Below are positions 28,466-37,127 of a stretch of DNA of 64,000 bases, piece after piece. The position numbers and the translations under genes were made by a program. Every line of letters begins with the position of its first letter. Within the stretch, counting starts at the first letter, position 1. The DNA comes from Alteromonas sp. MMG017 (lineage in GTDB: Bacteria; Pseudomonadota; Gammaproteobacteria; Enterobacterales; Alteromonadaceae), in contig NZ_JAGJDY010000005.1 in assembly GCF_018100795.1 (NCBI RefSeq), positions 1 to 64,000 of the forward strand, in the 5' to 3' direction. The notes beneath the pieces are model-generated. The model had not been told where the DNA came from and searched no databases. It worked only from the letters and a program-made list of their open reading frames with translations.

Positions 28466-29689
28466 CTATTTTTCAGTGCCCGCCGTTAAAGGCTGATCAA
28501 GTTTATAGTCGAGCTGTACTAACAAACCCGTTTGCCTGCGGGCAACACCACCTTTAATTGCTGGTTTGTATTTCCATTGTTTGAGCGCGGCTTTAGCACT
28601 CTCATCAAATATACCGTCGGGAGTGGCATTGACTACCGTGATATTGTCGGTGCTACCGGTTTTAGTAATATCGAATTGCAGTACAACGAAGCCTTCAATA
28701 TTGCCTTTTTCGGCCGCTTCGGGGTATGCAGGCGATACAAATTCTATCGGTGCAGCGTCGTTAACCTTCGACTGTTTGTGTTCAGTATTGTGAAGCGGGG
28801 CGTTAGCTAATGCCATATTGGCAGTGATTAAGGCAAAAATAGCAGCTGTGCCAGCGGCAAGTAACTTATTACCTTTATGCGGGGTTTTAATCGCGTTTAG
28901 TCTTTTCATCATTGTACTTTTCTCTCCAAAGGTGGGGTACAGGTTTACTGCTTTTGAATTATGCTCGGCACAACAAACAAGTGCTTTTGCATAAATGAGT
29001 TTCTCGTCTGGTGATTTGTTGGCTAGCACTGAGTTATCACATGCTAATTCTTGACTACTACGAAACGATTTCAAGGCAAGCCAGGTTGCAGGGTTGAACC
29101 AAAAAAGTACTGTAAAAGCTAACGCAATAGCATTCCATACGTTGTCTTTGTGTTGGTTATGTACTCTTTCATGTTCAAGTATTAATGCTTGCTGAGTACC
29201 TGAAAATACAGTCTCGAAATAACTAGGCAGCAGAACGACAGGCTTCAAAAAACCAAAAAGCATAGGTGTAGAAGCTTTATTGGAATAATACGCGCTAAGG
29301 GAAGGTGACGTATTAGAGCCTACTGAAACGGTAGATTTAGGCGAAGGAACAACGTGCTTTTTATCAATAGAGCGAAATAGGCTTATATGATGCACCAATA
29401 TGTAAGCTGCTACTGCACTAGCACCTGTTGCCCATAGCCAAAACAGCACGCTGAATTGCGAACCGGATACATTAGGGTTAATACCCACTATATAGCGGCT
29501 GATGCTATTAGCAGAAATAGAGACCAAATCAACGGGCAGGTTGTTCATCACAAGTGCGACAGGTATTAACAACCACGCTTTGTAAACAAACTTAGTACCT
29601 AGTTGGTTAGTAAGGAAGCGTTCACAAAAGATCAAAAGCGCCAAAACAACCGTTAACATAGCTTGCTGAGAAATCACCCACTCAATCAT
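28466..29689 (-). CDS. M56 (BlaR1/MecR1-like) membrane metallopeptidase fused to a TonB C-terminal domain
   Basis: A 407-residue protein. The N-terminal part has membrane helices and the cytoplasmic-type zinc motif HERVH (173-177) of M56 sensor proteases. After another helix (about 275-295), the C-terminal 75 residues form a TonB_C domain (SPAYPEAAEKGNIEGFVV to AALKQWKYKPA) in place of the penicillin-binding sensor of BlaR1. The ATG at 29689 overlaps the blaI stop by 8 bases (ATGATTGA), and 28 upstream in-frame codons only duplicate blaI sequence. It probably controls BlaI stability in response to an envelope signal; beta-lactam sensing is not implied. Confidence 0.9.
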   Translation of the reverse strand: MIEWVISQQAMLTVVLALLIFCERFLTNQLGTKFVYKAWLLIPVALVMNNLPVDLVSISANSISRYIVGINPNVSGSQFSVLFWLWATGASAVAAYILVHHISLFRSIDKKHVVPSPKSTVSVGSNTSPSLSAYYSNKASTPMLFGFLKPVVLLPSYFETVFSGTQQALILEHERVHNQHKDNVWNAIALAFTVLFWFNPATWLALKSFRSSQELACDNSVLANKSPDEKLIYAKALVCCAEHNSKAVNLYPTFGEKSTMMKRLNAIKTPHKGNKLLAAGTAAIFALITANMALANAPLHNTEHKQSKVNDAAPIEFVSPAYPEAAEKGNIEGFVVLQFDITKTGSTDNITVVNATPDGIFDESAKAALKQWKYKPAIKGGVARRQTGLLVQLDYKLDQPLTAGTEK

Positions 29690-30074
29690 TGTTTTGCTCC
29701 CACTGTTTGATAACCGCTTTAAGCTCATCGATATCTTCTTTAGATAATTCATTTTGGTTGGCAAAGCCTGCAATCATAGGCGCAACTTTACCTTTGAAAA
29801 GTCGGCTTAAAAAACTGCTCGTTTCTTCTTGAACATATTCTTCGCGGGCCATTAATGGGTAGTAAAGGTATTGGCGCTGTTGCTTGTGAAAACTGATCGC
29901 CCCCTTTTTAACTAGGCGGCCGAGTAAAGTTTTTACTGTTTTCTCATGCCAAGGTTTATGTTGATTAAGGCGGTCAATTACCTCGTTAGATGATATCGGG
30001 TTGCTGTCCCAAATCACGTCTAATACTTCAAACTCGGTATTGCTAATATCTGGCTGCGCTTTAGATTTATTCAT
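29682..30074 (-). CDS. BlaI/MecI/CopY family transcriptional repressor
   Basis: A 130-residue winged-helix repressor: FEVLDVIWDSNPISSNEVID at the start and WHEKTVKTLLGRLVKKG as recognition helix region, followed by the dimerising helical tail. In the classical system, the paired M56 protease triggers repressor cleavage. The next gene is exactly such a protease, overlapping by 8 bases. Two TACA-NN-TGTA operators lie upstream, one inside the likely promoter spacer, so autorepression is expected. Confidence 0.93.
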   Translation of the reverse strand: MNKSKAQPDISNTEFEVLDVIWDSNPISSNEVIDRLNQHKPWHEKTVKTLLGRLVKKGAISFHKQQRQYLYYPLMAREEYVQEETSSFLSRLFKGKVAPMIAGFANQNELSKEDIDELKAVIKQWEQNND

Positions 30075-30092
30075 AAGATTTCTGCTAGGCTC

Positions 30093-30120
30093 AACATAAG
30101 GATTACAAGTGTAGTCTCAA
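30093..30120 (-). promoter_or_regulatory. Likely promoter of the blaI-M56 operon
   Basis: Read on the minus strand, TTGAGA (30120-30115) and TATGTT (30098-30093) are separated by 16 bases. BlaI-type operator 1 sits in the spacer. The implied leader before the blaI ATG is only about a dozen bases. Confidence 0.6.
30102..30115. promoter_or_regulatory. BlaI-type operator 1
   Basis: ATTACAAGTGTAGT is a near-perfect dyad with the TACA-NN-TGTA core recognised by BlaI/MecI proteins. It overlaps the promoter spacer of the blaI operon. Confidence 0.75.
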
Positions 30121-30126
30121 TTTAAG

Positions 30127-30140
30127 ATTACACCTGTAAT
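30127..30140. promoter_or_regulatory. BlaI-type operator 2
   Basis: ATTACACCTGTAAT is a perfect dyad with the same core. Its centre is 25 bases from that of operator 1, so two dimers could sit about two and a half helical turns apart. Confidence 0.78.
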
Positions 30141-30169
30141 TTAATTATGCAAGCTTTTTAGCGGATTTT

Positions 30170-30652
30170 TTAAGCAAAGGCCAGTGCGGTTAGAAACATG
30201 CCTATGCCGAATACAGAATGTCCTGCAAAACTTCTTATCCGTGTAACTGTTGGGTTAGGTGTTTTAGCTCCGGCAATACCAGCTCCCATGCCTGGCATCA
30301 TAATGAAAAATGGCGCTACTATGCCAACCCATGAAACAAGTAAACTGGGAAGTAGAGTAGGGAGCTTCACCCACTGTGTGTTTACGCAGAGCATTAATAT
30401 TAAGCCGTACGTAATGCCAATTAGGTAATGTATAACCCAGCCAATGATCAGTTCGCCAGGTATTCGTTCGGCCTTTGACAATGCGGGCTGAATAAACTGC
30501 CCTGATTTCATGTGGCCTACCCAGCGTCCCACCAATAACCAGTTTGTTGCAGGGAACCCGAAAAATGTCGCGAGTAGCCAAGCGTAAATATCTAGAACAA
30601 TAGTGCCCCCTATACCTATGAGTATAAAAGTATAGATAAAATCGTTGATCAT
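30170..30652 (-). CDS. DUF2938 membrane protein
   Basis: A 160-residue protein with four membrane helices. Family landmarks are the DIYAWLL helix, the WLLVGRWVGHM loop, GELIIGWVIHYLIGI and PGMGAGIAGAKTPNP. The function of DUF2938 is unknown. The ATG at 30652 is preferred because GAGG precedes it and it starts immediately before the first helix. It follows the amine oxidase gene by 55 bases on the same strand, so it may be third in the cupin-oxidase unit. Confidence 0.88.
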   Translation of the reverse strand: MINDFIYTFILIGIGGTIVLDIYAWLLATFFGFPATNWLLVGRWVGHMKSGQFIQPALSKAERIPGELIIGWVIHYLIGITYGLILMLCVNTQWVKLPTLLPSLLVSWVGIVAPFFIMMPGMGAGIAGAKTPNPTVTRIRSFAGHSVFGIGMFLTALAFA

Positions 30653-30707
30653 AATGGTGTGTCCTCGAAAAGTGCTTGAAAGGTGTGAATAGAGATGAAA
30701 ATAGCTA

Positions 30708-31805
30708 CTAATAAGTGTGAATGTAGTGCTCAACACCCCTGCTTGCAGCATCTACCGCGCCAGCAAGGTAACCGGGAAATTGCGTCGACCATTCACTGCC
30801 TATACCCACTAAGCGTTGATGCCATGGGCCATTAGGCGGGGTAATGTAAGGCGCTGGGGCATGTGCATTTGCCGCGTGTTTATCTAAATGTGTTGAAGTG
30901 AGTTCATCTTGTGCCCAGTCTTTAATAACATCGACTTCAGGTGTAGCGGCTTGCGTACCAAAAAGTCTTGCCAATTGGGCCCGGCAAGACGCTTTCAAAT
31001 CTTCATTTTTAATTCGTTGCCTGTCGGTTGCGGGCACACCAATAAAACCGAATAACGCTGCTTGGCCATGTGGGTATGATGCATCATGTATTTCAACCAT
31101 TGGCCCCGCGCTGCTGCGCGCACTACCCGACAGCCCTTGCTTGCGCCAAAATGGGGTATCGTATACTGCAATGTATTTAGCATGCGGCGCCATCCACGTT
31201 GCTGTACTTTGCCACTTTGCTATTACATCGCTTGGTAGTGTTGGGTTAAACGCGATTTTTTCTACCGCCAGACGAGGCGGTAGTGCGAGCATGGCATGTT
31301 CAACATAGACTGTGTTGTTTGGCTTATCGGAATTGCTATAGCGTATTTCAATAGTGTCTTGTTGATGGGATATTGATTCAACTGATGCACTGGTTACTAC
31401 GTGTTTTTTTTGAAGCTTCGCATACAGGGCGTTAATGATTTTGCCCATGCCGCCTTTTATCCGCATAGATGTGGGAGAGTGCATGTAACCCGGTGTGGCG
31501 GTTGGTGGCTGGCTAGATGAATGTTCAATCAGTGTGTGTCCTTGCTCGAACTGGGCAAAGGTTTCAAGCTTTAAGCTTTTAATAAGCTCACTTAACTGCG
31601 GCTGAAATTCTGGCCAAAACCACGTAGGACCAAGATCGAAACTATTACTCTTACTCTGCGAGTTGCTAAGAAAGTCAGAAATTCGCCCGCCTAAATGTGC
31701 TCTGGCTTCAAGCAGCACGTAATCGGTAATGCCTTTTTGCTCTAATTGGTAGGCGGCATAAAGGCCGCTTAGCCCGCCACCTATAATCGCAATTTTTTTT
31801 CGCAT
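30708..31805 (-). CDS. FAD-dependent amine oxidase (flavin monoamine oxidase family)
   Basis: A 365-residue flavoprotein with the dinucleotide motif IIGGGLSGLYAAYQL (residues about 7-21), the Glu of the second strand (LLEARAHLGGR) and the C-terminal FAD motif GYLAGAVDAASRG, where the usual GAIEAA or GAVESG pattern is recognised. It is shorter than typical amine oxidases and has no signal peptide. It lies 4 bases downstream of the cupin gene, so co-transcription is very likely. The amine substrate is unknown. Confidence 0.88.
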   Translation of the reverse strand: MRKKIAIIGGGLSGLYAAYQLEQKGITDYVLLEARAHLGGRISDFLSNSQSKSNSFDLGPTWFWPEFQPQLSELIKSLKLETFAQFEQGHTLIEHSSSQPPTATPGYMHSPTSMRIKGGMGKIINALYAKLQKKHVVTSASVESISHQQDTIEIRYSNSDKPNNTVYVEHAMLALPPRLAVEKIAFNPTLPSDVIAKWQSTATWMAPHAKYIAVYDTPFWRKQGLSGSARSSAGPMVEIHDASYPHGQAALFGFIGVPATDRQRIKNEDLKASCRAQLARLFGTQAATPEVDVIKDWAQDELTSTHLDKHAANAHAPAPYITPPNGPWHQRLVGIGSEWSTQFPGYLAGAVDAASRGVEHYIHTY

Positions 31806-31809
31806 GGGG

Positions 31810-32484
31810 TTAGTCTCCGCAGCCTATGTTTTTAAAACTTCCTACCTTTAGGTAAATCGCCGCGTTATTGTCTCCTGCAGTAATAAGCGGTTTGCTATTG
31901 CTGGGTAACCTAAGCCAACTCCCCTTTGTATACTCTTGCCCTTGGTGCAGCACGCTGCCGCTTAGTACAAATAGCTCTAGTGCATCATGAGTAGACAAGT
32001 TATTAAACAAGTGTTGTTGCGGCGTAAGTTTTACGAGTTTAGTTTCTTCGCTATCGTCCCGGTAAAGTGGGCAAATTTGTAGGTTGTTTTGTGTTATCCA
32101 CGCATCAGGATTATTGGTGTCTATGCGCACAGGGCTGACTTCTTTTTCCTGCATTTGCCAAAGCTTTACAAAAATAGTGGTGCCATTTTTACTGCTAGGT
32201 GCATGGGAAGAGCCCGGCGGGTTTCGCAAATACCAGCCTTCAGGGTAGTCGCCAGCTTGGTCAGAAAAAGTTCCGGAAAGCACCAATATTTCCTCTCCAC
32301 CAGGGTGACCGTGGCTTGGGAAAAAAGACTCTGGCGCATAGCGCACCACGGTAGTTGCCCGGGCTTTTTCGCCGCCTATTCTGTCGAGCATTACCCGTTC
32401 AACGCCTTTTTGGGGCGTTGGTTTCCAACTATATTGACTTGATAGCAGAGCCGCTTGTTGCAGAAAATCTGAATTAACACGCAT
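31810..32484 (-). CDS. Tandem ChrR-type cupin protein
   Basis: A 224-residue protein made of two cupin domains (about residues 20-115 and 125-215). The first holds the better metal site, SHGHPGGEEILVLSG with GSSHAP, like the C-terminal cupin of the anti-sigma factor ChrR. The second retains the beta pattern but fewer ligands. No sigma-binding zinc domain is present, so it is not an anti-sigma factor. A good AGGT site precedes the ATG. It is the first gene of a unit with the amine oxidase and is divergent from a LysR regulator. Confidence 0.85.
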   Translation of the reverse strand: MRVNSDFLQQAALLSSQYSWKPTPQKGVERVMLDRIGGEKARATTVVRYAPESFFPSHGHPGGEEILVLSGTFSDQAGDYPEGWYLRNPPGSSHAPSSKNGTTIFVKLWQMQEKEVSPVRIDTNNPDAWITQNNLQICPLYRDDSEETKLVKLTPQQHLFNNLSTHDALELFVLSGSVLHQGQEYTKGSWLRLPSNSKPLITAGDNNAAIYLKVGSFKNIGCGD

Positions 32485-32622
32485 ATAGTTAACCTAATGA
32501 GAAAGATTGAAATGGGCTATTTAGCCAATAGTTTGCTGATGGATTGAGAGGTATTTTTTACTTATTTACTTGCCTTTACAAACGAGATAATCTGAATCAT
32601 CAGTAAAGAAAAAGTTTATCGC

Positions 32623-33549
32623 ATGAAATCACCTGTACACCTCAATGCACTAAAAGCTTTTGAAGCAAGCGCTCGGCATCAGAGTTTCTCGGCGGCGGCA
32701 CAAGAGCTTAACGTTACGCCCGCCGCAGTGGGGCAACTTGTAAAAACACTAGAAGAGTGGCTTGATACGGCTTTGTTTCATAGGATGAGCTCGGGCAAGA
32801 CACGGCTAATAGCCACTGAAACCGCGCAAAGTGCGCTGCCACTTATTCGCGAAGGGTTTGATAAGCTTGCTCAAGGGGTAGACATTTTAAAAGACAATTC
32901 GATAAGTGGCGCGCTAACCGTAGCGGTAAGTCCCGCATTTGCCGCTAAATGGCTACTACCTAGGCTTCATCATTTTCAAGCTATTTGTGCTCAAACCAAT
33001 GTTAATCTAAACACGAATTTAAAGCCTGTTGATTTTGCTTCACAACGAATAGATGTAGGCATACGTTTTGGCGTGGGCACTTGGCAAGGTCTAAGCGCTG
33101 AAAAGTTGATGGATGAAGAAGTATACCCAGTGTGTTCGCCTACTTTTTTAGATGACGAAAGTCGCTTAAGCTCAGTAGAAGGTTTGTTAAATGAAACCCT
33201 TATACATGACCAGTCTATGGATGCACATACGGGATTTCCTTCATGGTCATCGTGGTTAAAAAAAGCGGGAGTAGCAGGCCCTTTAACCACGAAAAGTATT
33301 CAAATAAACAACTCTGCTGCGGTGCTGCAATCAGCAATTGATGGTCATGGCGTGGCATTAGCGCGCAGCGTAATGGCAAAAGATGATGTAGCAGCTGGTC
33401 GGTTGGTAAGGTTGTTTCCAAATATTAGTTTTCAATCACCTTTGGCATATTATGTTGTTTATCGGCACGAATGTGGCGATCTGCCAAGAATTCAGGCTTT
33501 TAAAGACTGGCTTTACAAAGAGGTAGAGGTCGCTATTGCTGGAAAGTAA
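32623..33549 (+). CDS. LysR family regulator (GcvA-like)
   Basis: A 308-residue LysR protein. The N-terminus LNALKAFEASARHQSFSAAA and the helix-turn-helix TPAAVGQLVKTLEEWL are typical of GcvA-like members, followed by the periplasmic-binding-like effector domain. It is divergent from the cupin-amine oxidase unit across 138 bases and is the obvious candidate regulator of it. The effector is unknown. Confidence 0.92.
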   Translation: MKSPVHLNALKAFEASARHQSFSAAAQELNVTPAAVGQLVKTLEEWLDTALFHRMSSGKTRLIATETAQSALPLIREGFDKLAQGVDILKDNSISGALTVAVSPAFAAKWLLPRLHHFQAICAQTNVNLNTNLKPVDFASQRIDVGIRFGVGTWQGLSAEKLMDEEVYPVCSPTFLDDESRLSSVEGLLNETLIHDQSMDAHTGFPSWSSWLKKAGVAGPLTTKSIQINNSAAVLQSAIDGHGVALARSVMAKDDVAAGRLVRLFPNISFQSPLAYYVVYRHECGDLPRIQAFKDWLYKEVEVAIAGK

Positions 33550-33702
33550 GTGGTTTCTGATTAAATGCGATATCCAGTAAAGAATTTATTTACCATAGTA
33601 TAAGATAAACTCTGTGGTTAAGCGCTTTAATTACCCTTAAGCTTTTGCGCCATGTTAGCTACTTTAATGCGTAAGGTAGCATTGGTCAGGAGTATGGTAA
33701 TT

Positions 33703-34224
33703 ATGTCACAAGTAAGAGTAACCCCATGGCAAGATGGTGATGAAGTCCCTTCCGACTTACTCGCCGAAATGCAAGGTCGCCGCCCTAACGGTGAGCTAAT
33801 AGGAATTGATAGATTACTACTAAGAAGCTTTCCATTAGCGAAAGGTTGGAACGAGTTACTAGGCCGTGTAAGAGCTAACTTTAGCTTATCGCTCGAGTAT
33901 AGAGAGCTAATTATGCTGCGCGTCGCGGTATTGAATAAAGCCGATTTTGAGTGGAACGTACATTACCCTGCGTATATTCAAGCAGGTGGCACTGATGAAA
34001 AGGCAACCGCGCTCAAAAGTGTGGCTGTAAACGCTGACTTATTCAATAAGCAAGAACTAACATTGCTTAAGCTAACCGATCAATCAACCACTAACGTAAA
34101 GGTGGATGGCGATGTTATTGAACGTTTGAACGTATTACTCGGCGAAACAGAAACGGTGGAAGCGGTTGCAACTGTTGCTGCTTACAACATGGTATCGCGC
34201 TTTTTAGTGGCGTTAGATATTTAA
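33703..34224 (+). CDS. Carboxymuconolactone decarboxylase (CMD) family protein
   Basis: A 173-residue all-helical protein with the CMD core YRELIMLRVAVLNKADFEWNVHYPAYIQAGG (in two pieces), containing the conserved His. The CxxC pair of AhpD peroxidases is absent, so peroxidase activity is unlikely. The ATG at 33703 is chosen because CAGGAG sits about 10 bases upstream; longer upstream starts lack spacing. It lies downstream of the LysR gene on the same strand with its own gap. The substrate is unknown. Confidence 0.87.
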   Translation: MSQVRVTPWQDGDEVPSDLLAEMQGRRPNGELIGIDRLLLRSFPLAKGWNELLGRVRANFSLSLEYRELIMLRVAVLNKADFEWNVHYPAYIQAGGTDEKATALKSVAVNADLFNKQELTLLKLTDQSTTNVKVDGDVIERLNVLLGETETVEAVATVAAYNMVSRFLVALDI

Positions 34225-34401
34225 CTATATTCTCTTGTGTAAAAAGCTGCCCGTGTATTGAGGTGCGAATCTATTCAAGTGAAAGTGTAGGGAAATGTCA
34301 GCGAGCAAAAATAAGTTCTACAGACTCAAACTTAAATGAAGGGTCTGATCCTCACGTTCATGCATGCAACTTATGGCGTTTAATTGGCTATTTGGGTACT
34401 T

Positions 34402-34866
34402 TTAAACGCCGCGAATTTTTTTGTAAGTAATAGCGGAAAATAACGATAAAATTCCTGTAGCTATACCCGCAAGTAAGCCAATCCAAATAGCGTGTAAGGG
34501 AATAAAAATAAGAGCCAAGCCTGCTGTGGATGATAGGCGCTCACCCGTATAGGAAGGGTAGTTTACACCCCAATATCCCCAACAATGAAAGAGCGCTATA
34601 GCCATTAACGCCCCCCAAAAAGCTACTTTTTCATGGAAAGAATAATGAGCACCAAGAAATGCGGCTAAGCTAGTAAGTAATAAGTAAGGAATAAGCCGAA
34701 AAGGAGTGGATTCAAAGTAACCTAGAAGTGAGGAATATCGAAAGATTTGTTCAATACTTGCCTTGAAATCATAACCGCCAATAGTGATAGCAAAGATCCA
34801 ATCTACTGTTGTCTCATTCACTATTAAAAAACAGAAAACCAATACACCCCAAAACCATTTGTTCAT
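34402..34866 (-). CDS. Hypothetical four-helix membrane protein
   Basis: A 154-residue protein with hydrophobic segments around residues 4-30, 55-72, 80-98 and 115-145. I recognise no family. It stands alone on the minus strand between two plus-strand units. A start at the first ATG fits the first helix as a signal anchor. Confidence 0.7.
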   Translation of the reverse strand: MNKWFWGVLVFCFLIVNETTVDWIFAITIGGYDFKASIEQIFRYSSLLGYFESTPFRLIPYLLLTSLAAFLGAHYSFHEKVAFWGALMAIALFHCWGYWGVNYPSYTGERLSSTAGLALIFIPLHAIWIGLLAGIATGILSLFSAITYKKIRGV

Positions 34867-35249
34867 CTAGAAATCCATTTAAATTAAAGTGCTCACCGCT
34901 ACTGGTTGATTAAAAGCTTAATTAAGTTTCAGCCACATCGCCTTACGCTTTACATTTTACTGCTGATTATTTACACGCATTGACGGTTGGGTGAAGCCGA
35001 ACTGAAAACCTGTCTTCTTGTACCTATTCCTATTCTGAGTCTTGTAACAAGTTTTAAATACAAAGTAGTCATGCTTTGCACGTTTGAACTGAACAGAGAA
35101 AGAGAGGCTTTACATTCAGAATGACACATTAGTAAATTATGTGGTTCAACAATTGCTTCAATTGGCCTAAATAGAAGCTTTGTGGCTCAAATTCATTGAA
35201 ATACAAACCTTTTTTCTTTTCGGTTAATTCTAGTAGTGAGGGTGAACTA
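34867..35249. other. Intergenic region upstream of the Tat-exported PLP enzyme
   Basis: About 380 bases with no supported gene. The last part holds GAGGGTGAA, the ribosome site for the GTG start at 35250. No repeat or hairpin stands out. Confidence 0.5.
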
Positions 35250-36593
35250 GTGAGTATAGTGCCAGAGTATGTAAACCGCAGACGAGTGCTAAAAGCCTTG
35301 GTAGGTGGAGCGGTAGGTGGGATGGTAGGAACTTTGGCGGCAACAAAATTGGTTCACGCTAGTAGTGAAAATACCTCATCGATAACTGCCACATTACCCC
35401 AATTACCTAAAAATATATCGCCCGAAATGCTGGCAAAAGATGAGTCATTTTGGGCTCAAATTGCACTGAATTATGACAAAGTGCAGGGCATTGTTAATTT
35501 AGAGCATGGTTACTGGGGGAAGATGTCTCGGCAGGTGCAGGGCGTGTTTATTGAAAAGACGCAGATGGTGAATACACAGCTTTCTGTTTATGGTCGTAGA
35601 CACTTTAAAGATGACCTAGCTCATAGCACCAATAGAGCAGCACAAGCGCTCGGCGCTGAAAACGAAGAAGTGGTTCTTACCCGTAATGCCACTGAGTCTA
35701 TTCACAATTTGATGCGGCAGTACAATAATTTTGAGGCAAACGATACAGTGCTGTTTGCCGACATTGATTACCCAAGTTTTAAAGATACCATGCGTTGGTT
35801 GGCAAAAACGCAGAACGTAGAACCTGTAGAAGTTATTTTACCCGCGCAAACCGACCAATCTGAAATCCTCGATATTTACGTTAAAGCATTTGATAAACAT
35901 CCTAATTTGAAGTTAATGCTGCTTACCCATGTGAGTAACCAGCACGGGCTCATACTGCCCGTTGCAGACATTGCTAAAGCGGCAAAAGCGCGAGGGATAG
36001 ATATTATTTGTGACTGTGCCCAATCGTGGGGCTTGCTCGACTTTACCATTGCCGAATTAAATGTGGACTGGGCAGGCTTTAATCTCCATAAATGGATTGG
36101 CAGCCCTGTAGGTGTTGGGGCGCTATATATGAAGAAGGGCAGCTTAGAAAAAATCTCTCCCTATCCTGGAGAAATTGACCCCAATAATACGTTAGTAGAT
36201 AAACGAGTTCACACTGCCACTTCAAATTTTGCATCTATCCTAACGGTTCCCGCTGCTATCGACTTTCATGAGTCTATTGGGCCTGCCAATAAAGAAGCTA
36301 GATTGCGTTACTTGCGTAATCTGTGGGTAAAAGAAGCAAAGCAGTTGCCCAATATTGAAGTGCTGGGCGGCGAAGATGATGCATCAAGTACGGGAATGGG
36401 GGCATTTCGTATAAAAGGTAAAGTGTCGCTAGACGAAGCAAAGATGCTACAGCAAAGACTGGAAAATGAATTCAATGTATTTACGGTGGTAAGGGTAGGG
36501 TTAGCCAGTGGTTGTTGTATAAGAGTGACCCCACAGATATTTATTTCAGCTGAAGAAATTAAGCAATTAACTCTTGCGTTAAAAAGCCTATAA
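35250..36593 (+). CDS. Tat-exported class V aminotransferase-fold PLP enzyme (CefD/Csd-like)
   Basis: A 447-residue protein with a twin-arginine signal: NRRRVLKALVGGAVGGMVG followed by a hydrophobic stretch and cleavage near VHA. The PLP domain shows the CDCAQSWG segment with the cofactor-binding Asp and FNLHKWIG with Lys281 as Schiff-base lysine, as in isopenicillin-N-epimerase-like proteins. GTG at 35250 is preferred: GAGGG lies upstream and the Tat n-region is then normal; a TTG 18 codons upstream is the alternative. Tat export implies folding with PLP in the cytoplasm before transport. It lies 9 bases upstream of an exported RidA. Epimerase, lyase and aminotransferase roles are all possible. 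Confidence 0.87.
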   Translation: MSIVPEYVNRRRVLKALVGGAVGGMVGTLAATKLVHASSENTSSITATLPQLPKNISPEMLAKDESFWAQIALNYDKVQGIVNLEHGYWGKMSRQVQGVFIEKTQMVNTQLSVYGRRHFKDDLAHSTNRAAQALGAENEEVVLTRNATESIHNLMRQYNNFEANDTVLFADIDYPSFKDTMRWLAKTQNVEPVEVILPAQTDQSEILDIYVKAFDKHPNLKLMLLTHVSNQHGLILPVADIAKAAKARGIDIICDCAQSWGLLDFTIAELNVDWAGFNLHKWIGSPVGVGALYMKKGSLEKISPYPGEIDPNNTLVDKRVHTATSNFASILTVPAAIDFHESIGPANKEARLRYLRNLWVKEAKQLPNIEVLGGEDDASSTGMGAFRIKGKVSLDEAKMLQQRLENEFNVFTVVRVGLASGCCIRVTPQIFISAEEIKQLTLALKSL

Positions 36594-36602
36594 AAAGGAA
36601 AA

Positions 36603-37127
36603 ATGATGAAGAAATTTATACTAGCGACAGCCGTCTCATTAATGTTTGCGCCCATAGTGGCAAGTGCGAATACGCCAGAGCAAAGTTTGAAAGCAGATGG
36701 CTTTACACTGCCTGCGCCAGTGAAGCCCATTGCGAATTACGTTACATGGCGCCGCGCTGGCAACATACTGTACTTATCAGGCCACGGTGCCTGTGAAGGC
36801 AAAAGTGTGCTTGGAAAATTGGGGCAAGATGTAACAGTAGAGCAGGGTTACGATGCCGCACAACTGGTGGGGCTATGTGCTTTGGCAACCATTAAAGAAG
36901 CCACTGGCGACTTGAGTAGGGTGAAGCAAGTACTGCAGATAACCGGTATGGTAAACGCCACCGATGATTTCACGGGGCATTCACTGGTGATAAATGGTTT
37001 TTCCGATATATTCGTCACCGCGTTTGGTGACGATGGCAAAGCAGCAAGAGCCGCCGTTGGCATGAGTAGCTTGCCCGGCAATATGTCGGTTGAGGTAAGT
37101 GCTATAGTCGAACTGAAGAATGAGTAA
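36603..37127 (+). CDS. Exported RidA/YjgF family protein
   Basis: A 174-residue RidA-fold protein preceded by a Sec signal peptide (residues 1-22, ending VASANT). The core has LYLSGHGA, ALATIKEATGDL and ARAAVGMSSLPGNMSVEVSAIVEL, including the Arg and Glu that bind the imine or carboxylate substrate in RidA. Most RidA proteins are cytosolic and hydrolyse reactive enamines such as 2-aminoacrylate released by PLP enzymes. Here both the PLP enzyme and RidA are exported and adjacent, so a periplasmic version of the same partnership is inferred. Confidence 0.9.
   Translation: MMKKFILATAVSLMFAPIVASANTPEQSLKADGFTLPAPVKPIANYVTWRRAGNILYLSGHGACEGKSVLGKLGQDVTVEQGYDAAQLVGLCALATIKEATGDLSRVKQVLQITGMVNATDDFTGHSLVINGFSDIFVTAFGDDGKAARAAVGMSSLPGNMSVEVSAIVELKNE

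Noticed and set aside
28466..30074. Beta-lactam resistance (bla) system
   Set aside because: The sensor lacks the penicillin-binding domain and no beta-lactamase gene is nearby.
31810..32484. ChrR anti-sigma factor
   Set aside because: Only the cupin part is present; no zinc-binding sigma-interaction domain and no sigma-factor gene next to it.
33703..34224. AhpD-type alkylhydroperoxidase
   Set aside because: The CxxC active-site pair is absent.
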